Positions 1-7,583 of a stretch of 10,648 nt of DNA are shown here, piece by piece. The DNA is from an uncultured Sediminicola sp. (GTDB lineage Bacteria; Bacteroidota; Bacteroidia; Flavobacteriales; Flavobacteriaceae). Below the pieces are notes generated by a model. That model was not told the DNA's origin, did no database searches, and was given only the letters and a program-made list of their open reading frames with translations. Positions within the stretch are counted from its first letter, which is position 1. Each line of letters begins with the position of its first letter. The DNA lies in assembly GCA_938039345.1 (NCBI GenBank), contig CALHVB010000170.1, positions 1 to 10,648 of the forward strand. Direction: 5' to 3'. The translations under genes were made by a program, and so were the position numbers.

Positions 1-351
1 GTGCCCTGTACCAAAAGCATCGAACTCACTCTCATCGCGTTTAGGAAAACCACTAATTCCTCCTAACTGCCTATTGGTATCAAAAATTTCTTTTCTACCC
101 GTTAAAATTTTATGTCCGTAGGCTTGGTGTCCAACATCCCATACTAATTTATCGTCAGGGGTATTAAAAATGTAATGTAAAGCAATAGTTAGTTCTACAA
201 CACCTAAACTAGCTCCTAAATGTCCTTCTTTAGTGGCAACAATATGTATAATAAATTCTCTTAATTCCTGAGCAAGTAGTGCTAATTGTATAACAGGCAA
301 TTTTTTTAGGTCATCGGGAGAATTAATAGTATTTAGTATGGTGCTAGACAT
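1..351 (-). CDS. dxs: 1-deoxy-D-xylulose-5-phosphate synthase, N-terminal part (runs off the left edge)
   Basis: DXS condenses pyruvate and glyceraldehyde-3-phosphate, using thiamine diphosphate, to start the cytoplasmic MEP isoprenoid pathway; the product also feeds thiamine and pyridoxal synthesis. The first 117 residues are in the window. They contain the N-terminal transketolase-like hallmarks: [15 protein letters not shown] (residues 41-55, with His44 at the substrate/cofactor histidine), [16 protein letters not shown] (71-86), and the start of the GTGHSS-type motif at the window edge. The ATG at 351-349 is chosen because it gives the usual leader length before the KEGH motif. A TAATTTTG box lies 20 bp upstream on the same strand. 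The gene is divergent from the lipoprotein at 513. Family assignment is firm; the C-terminal two thirds cannot be assessed. Confidence 0.95.
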   Translation of the reverse strand, partial: MSSTILNTINSPDDLKKLPVIQLALLAQELREFIIHIVATKEGHLGASLGVVELTIALHYIFNTPDDKLVWDVGHQAYGHKILTGRKEIFDTNRQLGGISGFPKRDESEFDAFGTGH

Positions 352-371
352 TAAGGATAAAAATTAAAATG

Positions 372-379
372 CAAAATTA
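372..379 (-). promoter_or_regulatory. Putative -7 promoter box of dxs
   Basis: Read on the minus strand this is TAATTTTG, an exact match to the Bacteroidota -7 consensus TAnnTTTG, ending 20 bp before the dxs ATG. No clear TTG -33 element is seen at the usual distance, so the call rests on the -7 match and its position. Confidence 0.45.
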
Positions 380-512
380 CGGTTTTTAAAAATGCTTTGT
401 TTTTGATTTTTAGTAGGTCTAATAAAAATATTCTTGTAAGAATTATACGATTTTTATGTATGCTTCGTTCTAGCATTTGTATAAAAACTAAAAATCCAAA
501 CATACAATCAAC

Positions 513-1616
513 ATGAAACATTTTTTTAAAGCGAGTGCATTAGCATTATTATTATTAGGAGCATCTTGTTCTAAAGACGAGAAAGATAACTCAGGAGAAG
601 AAATAGCAAAAGAAGCAGAGGCAAAAGAAAAAGAGCCTTTGGCAGTAGATTTAGTTGCTAACAATGTTATTATAGCAGGAGCAACAAAAGAAGAAGGAGT
701 GCCGCCTGCACCAAACGGGCCAATTTCTTTAGATGTAAGTAATACCAGTAAAACAGCTTTATTAAATGAGGGTTTTGAAATTTCTTTAGGTTCCGATGCC
801 AATGTGGTTGGTGCTTATGTACAATTTAAATCAAATGACGGTACTGTTGCAGATGCTTATTACGATATTAATATAAATGATAATGCATCTAGTGCTAATA
901 AAGCGGCTAAAAAATCTTTAACGAAGAAGGTAAAAAAAGTAGGATTAACTTCTAAAGTTGATGATAATATAACTATAGATGTAGATTTTGGAGATGTAAT
1001 TGAGCCAGGAACTTTTTGTTATACAATCTGTGTTTATGATGGGCAAGGATATGTTAGTGCGCCAAGTGATGTTTGTGTAACCGTCGAAAGCTGGGGTGGT
1101 AACAGTGATATTGTTGGCACATGGAATGTGGTAAAATTGACTGATACTTATAATGGTATGACTGAAATAGAAATAATTGGTGAAGATAATTGTTACGAGA
1201 ATAGTAGATATTGTGAATTTTCACAAGATTATGTAGATTATGATGAATGTGAGATATTAGAATTTTCTAAATTAATTTTAAATGCTGACGGAACTTACAC
1301 AGTAGATACTAAGGGTATTGATAAAACATTAGATGACGATTCTTTTGGTATAACTTCTTGCGATATAACATATAAAGAATATGATTATAGTTATAAGGCA
1401 GATGGGAATTGGGCTTATGTGGCTGAGACAGGAGTTTTAACTGTTGTTGAGTATAGTTATACAGATGTATACAAAGGTGAAACGGATACATACACAAATG
1501 AGCCAGGCGAAGGTGAGTTAGTTTTTGATGGTGTTATTGAGTTAAATGATAATAAAATGGTTATTACTGAAGATTACGGAGACGGAGAAACCTATATAAT
1601 TCATTTAGAAAAATAA
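513..1616 (+). CDS. Cysteine-rich surface lipoprotein with a lipocalin-like C-terminal domain
   Basis: A 367-aa exported lipoprotein of unknown function. Residues 1-18 form a signal peptide ending in the lipobox LGAS-Cys19. Cys19 is followed by Ser-Lys-Asp-Glu, close to the K-(D/E)2 type of lipoprotein export signal described in Bacteroidota, so display on the outer surface is inferred. Residues 25-45 are a charged E/K-rich linker. Residues 70-195 are a beta-rich region with Cys169, Cys173 and Cys188. From about residue 199, IVGTWNVVKL opens a lipocalin-like barrel, with LNADGTYTVD (256-265), GNWAYV (298-303) and a terminal strand YIIHLEK. Further cysteines at 227, 234, 246 and 283 could form disulfides. 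The ATG at 513 gives an ideal signal peptide. It is a stand-alone gene with its own strong terminator. The ligand is unknown; confidence in lipoprotein is high and in lipocalin-like fold moderate. Confidence 0.85.
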   Translation: MKHFFKASALALLLLGASCSKDEKDNSGEEIAKEAEAKEKEPLAVDLVANNVIIAGATKEEGVPPAPNGPISLDVSNTSKTALLNEGFEISLGSDANVVGAYVQFKSNDGTVADAYYDININDNASSANKAAKKSLTKKVKKVGLTSKVDDNITIDVDFGDVIEPGTFCYTICVYDGQGYVSAPSDVCVTVESWGGNSDIVGTWNVVKLTDTYNGMTEIEIIGEDNCYENSRYCEFSQDYVDYDECEILEFSKLILNADGTYTVDTKGIDKTLDDDSFGITSCDITYKEYDYSYKADGNWAYVAETGVLTVVEYSYTDVYKGETDTYTNEPGEGELVFDGVIELNDNKMVITEDYGDGETYIIHLEK

Positions 1617-1640
1617 AAAAATTAATAGACAGTAATTTTA

Positions 1641-1679
1641 CACCCCTTAAGTTTTTAAAAACTTAAAGGGTGTTTTTTT
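1641..1679 (+). terminator. Rho-independent terminator of the lipoprotein gene
   Basis: The arms CACCCCTTAAGTTTTT and AAAAACTTAAAGGGTG pair over 16 positions with one mismatch and are followed by a run of seven T. The hairpin starts 24 bp after the lipoprotein stop and separates it from tadA. Confidence 0.8.
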
Positions 1680-1716
1680 ATTAAATACTTCTAAGATTAT
1701 ATTTTAAATTTACAGC

Positions 1717-2166
1717 ATGATACAGCCTTACGATGACACTTATTTTATGAAAAAAGCCTTGCAAGAGGCAGAAGAAGCTTTTGATAAGGGAGAAGTACCT
1801 GTAGGTGCAGTTATTGTTGTAGAAGATAGAATAATTGCAAGAGCGCATAATTTAACCGAATTGTTAAACGATGTTACGGCACATGCAGAAATGCAAGCCA
1901 TAACCGCAGCTGCTAATTTTTTAGGGGGTAAGTATTTGCAAAAATGTACTTTGTATGTAACTTTAGAACCTTGTCAAATGTGTGCTGGCGCATTGTATTG
2001 GAGTCAAATTTCTAAGATCGTATATGGCGCAAAAGATACAGAGCGGGGTTGTGGTGTAATGGGAACTAAACTACACCCAAAAACGGTAATTACAGGAGGT
2101 GTATTAGAAAAAGAAGCATCAGATTTATTAAAGCGTTTTTTTATTCAGAAACGGAATCTAAATTAG
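1717..2166 (+). CDS. tadA: tRNA-specific adenosine deaminase (nucleoside deaminase family)
   Basis: TadA deaminates A34 of tRNA-Arg(ACG) to inosine in the cytoplasm, allowing one tRNA to read several CGN codons. The 149-aa product has the zinc deaminase signature: His56-Ala-Glu58 (HAEMQAI, with Glu58 the proton shuttle) and Pro85-Cys86-Gln-Met-Cys89 supplying the two cysteine zinc ligands. The N-terminal MKKALQEAEEAFDKGEVPVG segment and the GCGVMG loop at about 111-116 also fit TadA better than cytosine or guanine deaminases. Length is normal for the family. The ATG at 1717 is followed by the conserved DDxYFMKKAL start. It is transcribed toward the cold-shock gene, with a hairpin between the two stops. 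A guanine deaminase is a less likely alternative, given the PCQMCAGAL motif. Confidence 0.93.
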   Translation: MIQPYDDTYFMKKALQEAEEAFDKGEVPVGAVIVVEDRIIARAHNLTELLNDVTAHAEMQAITAAANFLGGKYLQKCTLYVTLEPCQMCAGALYWSQISKIVYGAKDTERGCGVMGTKLHPKTVITGGVLEKEASDLLKRFFIQKRNLN

Positions 2167-2170
2167 GCAC

Positions 2171-2198
2171 AAAAAAACCCTAAGCTTTCACTAAGGGT
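2171..2198 (-). terminator. Terminator of the cold-shock gene, between convergent tadA and csp
   Basis: On the minus strand, ACCCTTAG and CTTAGGGT pair with one T-T mismatch around a TGAAAG loop and are followed by seven T. The T-run lies on the tadA side, so the hairpin mainly ends the leftward csp transcript. It may also slow rightward tadA transcription, but there is no T-run in that direction. Confidence 0.7.
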
Positions 2199-2225
2199 GT
2201 TCTCTAATCAAAATAAAATATATTA

Positions 2226-2417
2226 TTAGATTACTTGCACTTGGCCAGCAACCATTCCTTTTCTTCCTTCTTCTTCTTGGTATTCTACTTTGTCACCTTC
2301 GTTTAATTCTACACCGTTTAAAGCAGTAGCATGAACAAAGATATCTTTTCCTGTGTCGTCGTTGGTAATGAATCCGTATCCTTTAGATGCATTAAAAAAT
2401 TTTACTGTTCCAGTCAT
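2226..2417 (-). CDS. Cold-shock domain protein (CspA family)
   Basis: A 63-aa single-domain cold-shock protein, a cytoplasmic OB-fold RNA/ssDNA chaperone. It begins MTGTVKFFNASKGYGFI, holding the lysine/aromatic RNP1 surface (KGYGFI, residues 12-17). RNP2 is DIFVHA (25-30), and the usual acidic GDKVEY segment is at 41-46. Length matches free-standing bacterial Csp proteins. The gene lies 81 bp downstream of the small membrane-protein gene, read in the same direction, and ends at a hairpin terminator. The AT-rich upstream gap has no exact TAnnTTTG box, so whether it has its own promoter or is read from upstream is unclear. Family call is firm; which Csp paralogue it is cannot be told. Confidence 0.95.
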   Translation of the reverse strand: MTGTVKFFNASKGYGFITNDDTGKDIFVHATALNGVELNEGDKVEYQEEEGRKGMVAGQVQVI

Positions 2418-2498
2418 TAAATTAAAATTAAAATAAACAAATATTTGAACTACTAAGTTATGTTTTTTTATGCAGAACTCTATAAAATAGAACGAAAT

Positions 2499-2750
2499 TT
2501 ATTGATTTTCAGGTGTTTCATTATCTTTTCCTTGCATTTTTTTAATGTTTTCTTCTGTTAGCATATAATCTTTTACGTTTTTTCCTTTGCTAACTTTTAG
2601 TAAAAAAAGAGGCATGGCTACTAAAAAAATACCAACTGTACCAAAACCAATACATTTATTGGCTAGGATAATAGCGTCTTCTTTAATGGTAAAACCATAG
2701 ATAATAGCCCCAAAAGAAGCTAAGAGTATAAGTGTAATTAAATATTTCAT
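2499..2750 (-). CDS. Small conserved two-helix membrane protein of unknown function
   Basis: An 83-aa protein with two hydrophobic segments (about residues 3-20 and 33-52) joined by a short KEDAIILANK stretch. It ends in a hydrophilic, charged tail (KGKNVKDYMLTEENIKKM and beyond), probably cytosolic. It resembles small uncharacterised membrane proteins found in Flavobacteriaceae; no functional motif is visible. The ATG is 18 bp after the ClC stop on the same strand, so co-transcription with the ClC gene is likely. A role as an accessory to that transporter is only a guess from the context. Confidence 0.75.
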   Translation of the reverse strand: MKYLITLILLASFGAIIYGFTIKEDAIILANKCIGFGTVGIFLVAMPLFLLKVSKGKNVKDYMLTEENIKKMQGKDNETPENQ

Positions 2751-2768
2751 TTTAGGTGTGTGTAAGCG

Positions 2769-4550
2769 TTATTTGGTAAAATTAATTAGTTTTCTACGGT
2801 AAGCAGTTAATAATTTAGATTTTGAAATATAGCCATGGTATTTTCCATTTTTTACTACAGGTAAATTCCATGCGCCTGTTGCTTTAAATTTAGACATAAT
2901 ATCGCTCATGGTATCTTTTTCGTAATTAATAATGTCTGCATCTGCTTTCATTAAACTAGCGACGTCTACTTTTTTATAAAGGTCTGTATTAAACATAATA
3001 TGCCTAATATCATCTAAACGAATAACGCCTAAAAACTCATGCGCATCATTCACTACAGGAAAATGATTTCTAGATGATTTTGCTACTGCGTTTTCTAGAA
3101 TTTCTCCGAGTTTCATTTCTGGATTAAGAATAACAAAGTTTGTTTCAATAACTTTATCAATCTCTAACATCATTAATACATTTTTATCCTTATCGTATGT
3201 AATTAGCTCGCCACGCTTTGCTAATTTTAAAGTGTATATAGAGTGCGAAACATAATATTTGGTAATAGCATAAGAAATAGCTGCTACTAGCATTAAAGGA
3301 ACAAATAACTCGTAACCACCTGTAATTTCTGCAATTAAAAAAATAGCGGTTAAAGGAGCATGTAATACGCCCGCCATAAGCCCCGTCATTCCTATAAGTG
3401 TAAAGTTAGATTCGGACACCTGAAAATCTAGACCTAAATTATTAATGATTTTAGCAAAAGCATTTCCTAAAGCGCTTCCCATTACTAGTGTTGGTATAAA
3501 TACACCGCCAACACCACCTGCACCAAATGTGGTGGTCATGGCAATAGCTTTAAAAATGGTAATTCCGAAAAGAAGCCCTATAACCACCCATATATTTTCT
3601 AAATCTAGTTTAAAAGGGGTATTGCTTATTGCTGCTAAATGGTCGCCTTTTAAGAGGTTATTTATAATTCCGTAACCTTCACCATATAGTGGCGGTATTA
3701 TGTAGAGCATTGTTCCAATAGCTAAGCCACCTATAAGTAATCTTTTTGCTCTACTCTCAAATTTTTTAAAAAAATTAGTGATACCAAAAAATACTTTTGA
3801 AAAATATACAGACATAAATCCGGTTACGATACCAAGGAGTGCGTAAAATAGAATGTCGTTAATTTCAAATTTATCGGTAAGCTCAAAACGAAGTAAAACA
3901 TCTGTACCAAGAAAAAAGTAAGAGGTTACTACAGCAGAAACTGATGCAATAAGAAGTGGTACCAAAGAAGCAAAAGCAATATCTAAACTAAAAATTTCTA
4001 TAGCAAAAACTATGGCAGCAATTGGGGCTTTAAACATAGATGCCATAGCGCCAGCTGTTGCACAGCCAATAAGTAACATTCTAGTTTTTGTATTCATATG
4101 AAATAAACGGGCTGCATTAGAACCTAATGCGGTACCTACACTTACGGCTGGTCCTTGTAACCCTACAGAACCCCCAAAACCAACGGTTAATGGTGCTGTT
4201 ATTAATGCGGCATAAATATTATACCTTGGTATTATACCGTTTAGTTTAGAAATAGCGTGGAGTGTGGTAGAAATACCATGACCAATATGCTTTTTTAACC
4301 AGGTTTGTTTTATAATATAAACTAATATTAAGCCTATAATGGGTAAAATAAAATAGAAAGAACTATGGTAGTCTTTAAAAACATACGAATCGAAAAGGTA
4401 GCGTATAGTATGCGTTAGGTTTTTTAGTACCACAGTACCTATTCCTGCTAAAAAACCAACGAGTATACTAAGTATATATACAAACTGTTGTTCCGATATA
4501 TGTTTGTATTTCCATATTAAAAATTTACGTAATATACTTTTAAAGCTCAT
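2769..4550 (-). CDS. ClC-family chloride channel/transporter with C-terminal CBS pair; atypical gate residues
   Basis: An inner-membrane anion transport protein of 593 aa. The ClC membrane domain spans about residues 20-445 and two CBS domains follow (about 466-525 and 531-590), which usually sense adenine nucleotides. Selectivity motifs are visible: GHGIS (90-94, equivalent to GSGIP), GSVGLQGPAVSVG (127-139, equivalent to GREGP), GGVFIP (348-353) and Tyr439 near the pore. By alignment with E. coli ClcA, the external gate Glu148 is Gln132, the internal proton Glu203 is Ile186, and Ser107 is His91. The known family logic predicts loss of H+ coupling, so this may be a channel or a regulated uniporter. 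The gene follows aspS, but a strong terminator lies between them. A near-match box (TACGTTTT, 4568-4561) sits just before the ATG. It probably forms an operon with the 83-aa gene downstream. Confidence 0.92.
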   Translation of the reverse strand: MSFKSILRKFLIWKYKHISEQQFVYILSILVGFLAGIGTVVLKNLTHTIRYLFDSYVFKDYHSSFYFILPIIGLILVYIIKQTWLKKHIGHGISTTLHAISKLNGIIPRYNIYAALITAPLTVGFGGSVGLQGPAVSVGTALGSNAARLFHMNTKTRMLLIGCATAGAMASMFKAPIAAIVFAIEIFSLDIAFASLVPLLIASVSAVVTSYFFLGTDVLLRFELTDKFEINDILFYALLGIVTGFMSVYFSKVFFGITNFFKKFESRAKRLLIGGLAIGTMLYIIPPLYGEGYGIINNLLKGDHLAAISNTPFKLDLENIWVVIGLLFGITIFKAIAMTTTFGAGGVGGVFIPTLVMGSALGNAFAKIINNLGLDFQVSESNFTLIGMTGLMAGVLHAPLTAIFLIAEITGGYELFVPLMLVAAISYAITKYYVSHSIYTLKLAKRGELITYDKDKNVLMMLEIDKVIETNFVILNPEMKLGEILENAVAKSSRNHFPVVNDAHEFLGVIRLDDIRHIMFNTDLYKKVDVASLMKADADIINYEKDTMSDIMSKFKATGAWNLPVVKNGKYHGYISKSKLLTAYRRKLINFTK

Positions 4551-4572
4551 AGTTATACTTAAAACGTATAAA

Positions 4573-4596
4573 AAATCCCGTTGTTACACGGGATTT
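4573..4596 (-). terminator. Rho-independent terminator of aspS
   Basis: AAATCCCGT and ACGGGATTT form a perfect 9-bp stem with a 6-base loop. On the minus strand the stem runs into a T-run. The hairpin begins 4 bp after the aspS stop, within the 50-bp gap before the ClC gene, so the two genes are probably separate transcription units. Confidence 0.8.
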
Positions 4597-4600
4597 AAAT

Positions 4601-6355
4601 TTAAGATTTTATATCTAATTTAAGGCTTAGTTCGTTTAATTGCTCATCATCTATAAAAGCAGGAGCATCTATCATAACATCTCTTCCGCTATTGTTTTTA
4701 GGGAACGCTATAAAGTCTCTAATGGTTTCTTGCCCGCCTAAGATAGCCACCAATCTATCTAATCCAAATGCTAAACCGCCATGTGGTGGTGCACCGTATT
4801 GGAAAGCATCCATAAGAAAACCAAATTGAGCTTTTGCTTCTTCTGGTGTAAATCCTAGATGTTTAAACATAATAGCTTGTGTTTCTTTATCGTGTATACG
4901 AATAGAACCTCCGCCAATTTCGTTTCCGTTTAAAACTAAGTCATAAGCGTTTGCTTTTACATCTCCTGGAGTAGTATCTAACAATTCTAACTGTCCTGGT
5001 TTAGGAGAAGTAAAAGGGTGGTGCATGGCATGGTAATGGCCTGTTTCTTCATCTAATTCTAGTAAAGGAAAATCTATTACCCAAAGTGGCGCAAATTCGT
5101 CTGGCTTTCTTAGTCCTAAACGTTCAGCTATTTCCATGCGTAAGGCACTAAGTTGTGCTCTAGTTTTTGTGGTATCTCCAGAAAGTACACATATTAAGTC
5201 TCCTGGTTTAGCATTTGTAGCCGCTGCCCATTTGGCTAAATCTTCTTGGTCGTAGAATTTATCTACAGAAGACTTAAAGCTACCATCTTCATTATACTTT
5301 GCATAAACCATTCCTTTAGCACCCACTTGCGGTCTGCGTATCCAATCTATAAGTTTATCTATTTCTTTTCTAGTATAACTTGCTCCGCCAGGAATAGCAA
5401 TACCCACTACTAATTCAGCATCATTAAAAATACCAAACTCTTTATGTTGAGCTATTGCATTTAATTCGCCAAACTCCATTCCAAATCTAATATCTGGTTT
5501 GTCGTTTCCATATTTACGCATGGCATCATCAAAAGTTATTCTAGGGAAGTCTCCAATGGTTACTCCTTTTATTTCTTTTAATAAATGGCGTGTAAGTCCT
5601 TCAAAAATATTTAAAATATCTTCTTGCTCTACAAATGCCATTTCACAATCTATCTGTGTAAATTCTGGTTGGCGATCTGCTCTTAAATCTTCGTCTCTAA
5701 AACATTTTACAATCTGAAAGTATTTGTCCATACCACCTACCATAAGCAATTGCTTAAAGGTTTGTGGCGATTGCGGTAGGGCATAAAACTGACCTTCGTT
5801 CATTCTACTAGGAACAACAAAATCTCTTGCGCCTTCTGGTGTAGATTTAATTAAATATGGTGTTTCTATTTCTATAAAGTCTTCATCTGAAAGAAATTTA
5901 CGAACTTCCATAGCAACCTTATGCCTAAAAATTAAGCTCTCTTTAACAGGGTTTCTACGAATATCTAAATAACGATATTTCATACGAATATCTTCTCCGC
6001 CATCGGTATCGTCTTCTATAGTAAACGGAGGGGTTAAAGATTCGTTTAAAATAGTAAGTTCTTGTACTAAAATTTCTATTTCGCCAGTAGGTATGTTAGG
6101 GTTTTTAGAAGCACGTTCTATAACTTCTCCTGTAACTTCAATTACAAATTCGCGTCCTAACTTTTTTGTTTTATCAATTAATTCTTTAGATGTACGTTCT
6201 TCATCAAAGACCAATTGTGTAATTCCATAACGATCTCTTAAATCTACCCAAATTACAAAACCTTTGTCCCTAATTGTTTGTACCCAACCAGAAAGTTTAA
6301 CTGTTTTATGTATGTGTGATGCTCTTAGTTCACCACAAGAATGACTTCTGTACAT
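4601..6355 (-). CDS. aspS: Aspartyl-tRNA synthetase
   Basis: A class II synthetase that charges tRNA-Asp with aspartate using ATP in the cytoplasm; it acts as a dimer. The 584-aa protein matches the bacterial type. An anticodon-binding OB fold occupies about residues 18-105 ([12 protein letters not shown] near 21-32). Class II motif 1 surrounds FIEIETPYL (160-168), and the aspartate-binding QSPQ follows (195-198). Motif 2 is [18 protein letters not shown] (219-236). A bacterial GAD insertion lies at about 285-415, and motif 3 is GLDR (531-534). The ATG at 6355 precedes the conserved RSHSCGELR start. A TACATTTG box lies 20 bp upstream. Whether the enzyme is discriminating or also charges tRNA-Asn cannot be decided here. 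Confidence 0.98.
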   Translation of the reverse strand: MYRSHSCGELRASHIHKTVKLSGWVQTIRDKGFVIWVDLRDRYGITQLVFDEERTSKELIDKTKKLGREFVIEVTGEVIERASKNPNIPTGEIEILVQELTILNESLTPPFTIEDDTDGGEDIRMKYRYLDIRRNPVKESLIFRHKVAMEVRKFLSDEDFIEIETPYLIKSTPEGARDFVVPSRMNEGQFYALPQSPQTFKQLLMVGGMDKYFQIVKCFRDEDLRADRQPEFTQIDCEMAFVEQEDILNIFEGLTRHLLKEIKGVTIGDFPRITFDDAMRKYGNDKPDIRFGMEFGELNAIAQHKEFGIFNDAELVVGIAIPGGASYTRKEIDKLIDWIRRPQVGAKGMVYAKYNEDGSFKSSVDKFYDQEDLAKWAAATNAKPGDLICVLSGDTTKTRAQLSALRMEIAERLGLRKPDEFAPLWVIDFPLLELDEETGHYHAMHHPFTSPKPGQLELLDTTPGDVKANAYDLVLNGNEIGGGSIRIHDKETQAIMFKHLGFTPEEAKAQFGFLMDAFQYGAPPHGGLAFGLDRLVAILGGQETIRDFIAFPKNNSGRDVMIDAPAFIDDEQLNELSLKLDIKS

Positions 6356-6375
6356 TATCTTTTATTTTACAAGAG

Positions 6376-6383
6376 CAAATGTA
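6376..6383 (-). promoter_or_regulatory. Putative -7 promoter box of aspS
   Basis: Minus-strand TACATTTG matches the Bacteroidota -7 consensus TAnnTTTG exactly and lies 20 bp before the aspS ATG. The spacing is the same as for the dxs box in this window. No clear TTG -33 element is visible. Confidence 0.5.
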
Positions 6384-6430
6384 AGAAGTATTGCTAAGAT
6401 TTAAGATAGGTGTTTAAGTAGATTTTTAAA

Positions 6431-6473
6431 GGCAATGTTAAATTACGTAACATTAATTTAACATTTAAATGCC
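6431..6473. repeat. Imperfect inverted repeat in the aspS / MORN-gene intergenic region
   Basis: GGCA-ATGTTAAATT on the left matches AATTTAACAT-(TTAAA)-TGCC on the right around a 10-base centre that itself contains TACGTA. The right arm has a 5-base bulge. It lies upstream of both divergent genes in a 241-bp gap and is the only structured part seen there. It could be an operator or an RNA hairpin in a leader, or just AT-rich chance pairing. Confidence 0.4.
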
Positions 6474-6596
6474 TATAAATCAGTAAAATACAATTTTAAT
6501 GTAAATTTAACGTTAAGTAAATGTATATTTTTTGTAAAAAATTAATATATTTACAGAGTAGAAAAGAATTAAAAGACAAATTTAATCCCAGATATT

Positions 6597-6947
6597 ATGA
6601 AAAAAACAGTTTTATTTTTAGCACTTATATTTTCCTTTGCATTAACAGCACAAGAGATTAAACCAAATTTTGAAAAAGATGGTGATCTTGTAAAAGCCAC
6701 TTATTTTCATGACAATGGTAAAATATCTCAGACTGGATATTTTTTAGAAGGTAAATTACATGGAGAATGGATAATGTATAATGAAGAAGGTGTAAAAATG
6801 GTAGTAGGCAATTATACTAATGGACTTAAAAACGGGAAGTGGGTATATAATGAAGGAGAAAAGTTAAGAGAGGTTGCTTTTGTAGATAACAAAATAGCAA
6901 GTGTTGTAAAAAAAGATAACCCAGAAGCAATAGTATATACCAACTAA
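6597..6947 (+). CDS. Secreted MORN-repeat / YwqK-like protein
   Basis: A 116-aa exported protein. Residues 1-18 form a signal peptide (MKKTVLFLALIFSFALTA) with a likely signal peptidase I cut before Gln19. The mature part consists of about three MORN-like repeats of the NGKxxxxGxFxxGKLHGxWxxY type: NGKISQTGYFLEGKLHGEW, then EEGVKMVVGNYTNGLKNGKW, then a degenerate last copy (EGEKLREVAFVDNKI). In Bacteroidota such proteins are often annotated as YwqK-family antitoxin components, but no toxin partner is present here and the signal peptide argues for a periplasmic or envelope role. The gene stands alone, divergent from aspS, and ends in a perfect palindromic terminator. Function is unknown; the repeat family is recognisable. 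Confidence 0.85.
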   Translation: MKKTVLFLALIFSFALTAQEIKPNFEKDGDLVKATYFHDNGKISQTGYFLEGKLHGEWIMYNEEGVKMVVGNYTNGLKNGKWVYNEGEKLREVAFVDNKIASVVKKDNPEAIVYTN

Positions 6948-6968
6948 ACAAACATTATAAATTTTAGC

Positions 6969-6994
6969 AAAAGGCTACCAATTGGTAGCCTTTT
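6969..6994. terminator. Bidirectional terminator, perfect 26-bp palindrome
   Basis: AAAAGGCTACCAA is followed directly by its exact complement TTGGTAGCCTTTT. A T-rich run follows on the plus side and a short T-run on the minus side. It lies 21 bp after the MORN-gene stop and 6 bp beyond the stop of the leftward gene at 7001, so it can end both convergent transcripts. Confidence 0.85.
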
Positions 6995-7000
6995 TGTTTT

Positions 7001-7453
7001 TTAAATTCTATTCTCTTTGGAATTAGAAATTTTGGTATAATTTTTTGCTGTTTGTGCCCAATTAATGGCTTCTTCTATAGAAGAAAACCGAACTAGTTTG
7101 GTGTTAAAAAATAATTTTTCTAATAATGAGTTGTTATAACCTATTCTAGTGTAACTTACTACTATATATCCTTTTAGTTTAAATTTTCCATATTTAAAAA
7201 ACTTCATCCAGTCGGTAGGTATAATGGAGTAATCATTAATTCTATTAGAAATATAAATAATGTCTTTACCATTACTATCATATAACTCAGAAAGGTCATA
7301 TGCTACTTTTTTCCCGTGATTTTCCCAAGTAAACGTAATTTCAGCATTAATTTCTCCAATTACAAAGCCATCAAATAAATAAAAGGTTCCAAACTCATAT
7401 TCTAGTTCATGTATAGCTTGCCTATAAAAAGGAGTTTGCTTTAAGCTTTTCAA
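7001..7453 (-). CDS. Tandem STAS/SpoIIAA-like paralogue A (last of four)
   Basis: A 150-aa cytoplasmic protein of unknown function and the most divergent member of the four-copy family. Features shared with its neighbours are an N-terminal KSLK, EYEFGTFYLFDGF (about 18-30), WENHGKK (about 43-49), YDSNGKDIIYISNRINDYS (about 58-76), P-T-D-W, KLKGY, LLEKLF and AINWA. The alternation of short hydrophobic strands with helices, ending in a helix over AINWA, recalls SpoIIAA/STAS-like domains. There is no signal peptide and no obvious catalytic motif. The start is a TTG (7453-7451): reading upstream in frame, a TAG comes after five codons with no ATG or GTG. A conserved regulatory element lies 61 bp upstream. 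The gene ends at a perfect terminator. Fold assignment is inference; gene reality is strongly supported by the paralogues. Confidence 0.85.
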   Translation of the reverse strand: MKSLKQTPFYRQAIHELEYEFGTFYLFDGFVIGEINAEITFTWENHGKKVAYDLSELYDSNGKDIIYISNRINDYSIIPTDWMKFFKYGKFKLKGYIVVSYTRIGYNNSLLEKLFFNTKLVRFSSIEEAINWAQTAKNYTKISNSKENRI

Positions 7454-7514
7454 TTTTCGATTTGTTTTCTAGGTTCTTAATTACCTAAGTAAAGAAAAAT
7501 ACTATGAAAACCAC

Positions 7515-7553
7515 TTATTAATCGATAAAACACATTGAAAATCTATAGGATAC
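7515..7553 (-). promoter_or_regulatory. Conserved upstream element of paralogue A
   Basis: First of four copies. In coding direction it reads GTATCCTATAGATTTTCAAT, then GTGTTTT, then ATCGATTAATAA. It ends 61 bp before the TTG start. The ATCGAT palindrome and the GATTTTCAATG block are shared with the other copies. It is likely an operator or promoter-proximal site; the regulator is unknown. Confidence 0.6.
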
Positions 7554-7583
7554 TATTTATTATAAAATAAGAGCCTATTATAT

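Noticed and set aside
430..480. A promoter box for the lipoprotein gene at TAGCATTTG (471-479)
   Set aside because: It has three bases between TA and TTTG instead of two and no -33 element at a usual distance, so I did not call it.
488..802. An open frame on the minus strand across the start of the lipoprotein gene, and similar frames at 1309-1497, 3445-3675 and 5499-5717
   Set aside because: They are antisense to well-supported genes, show low-complexity or unfamiliar translations, and have no promoter or neighbour support.
6597..6947. The MORN/YwqK-like gene as half of a toxin-antitoxin pair
   Set aside because: It has a signal peptide and stands alone between aspS and a terminator, with no toxin-like partner next to it.
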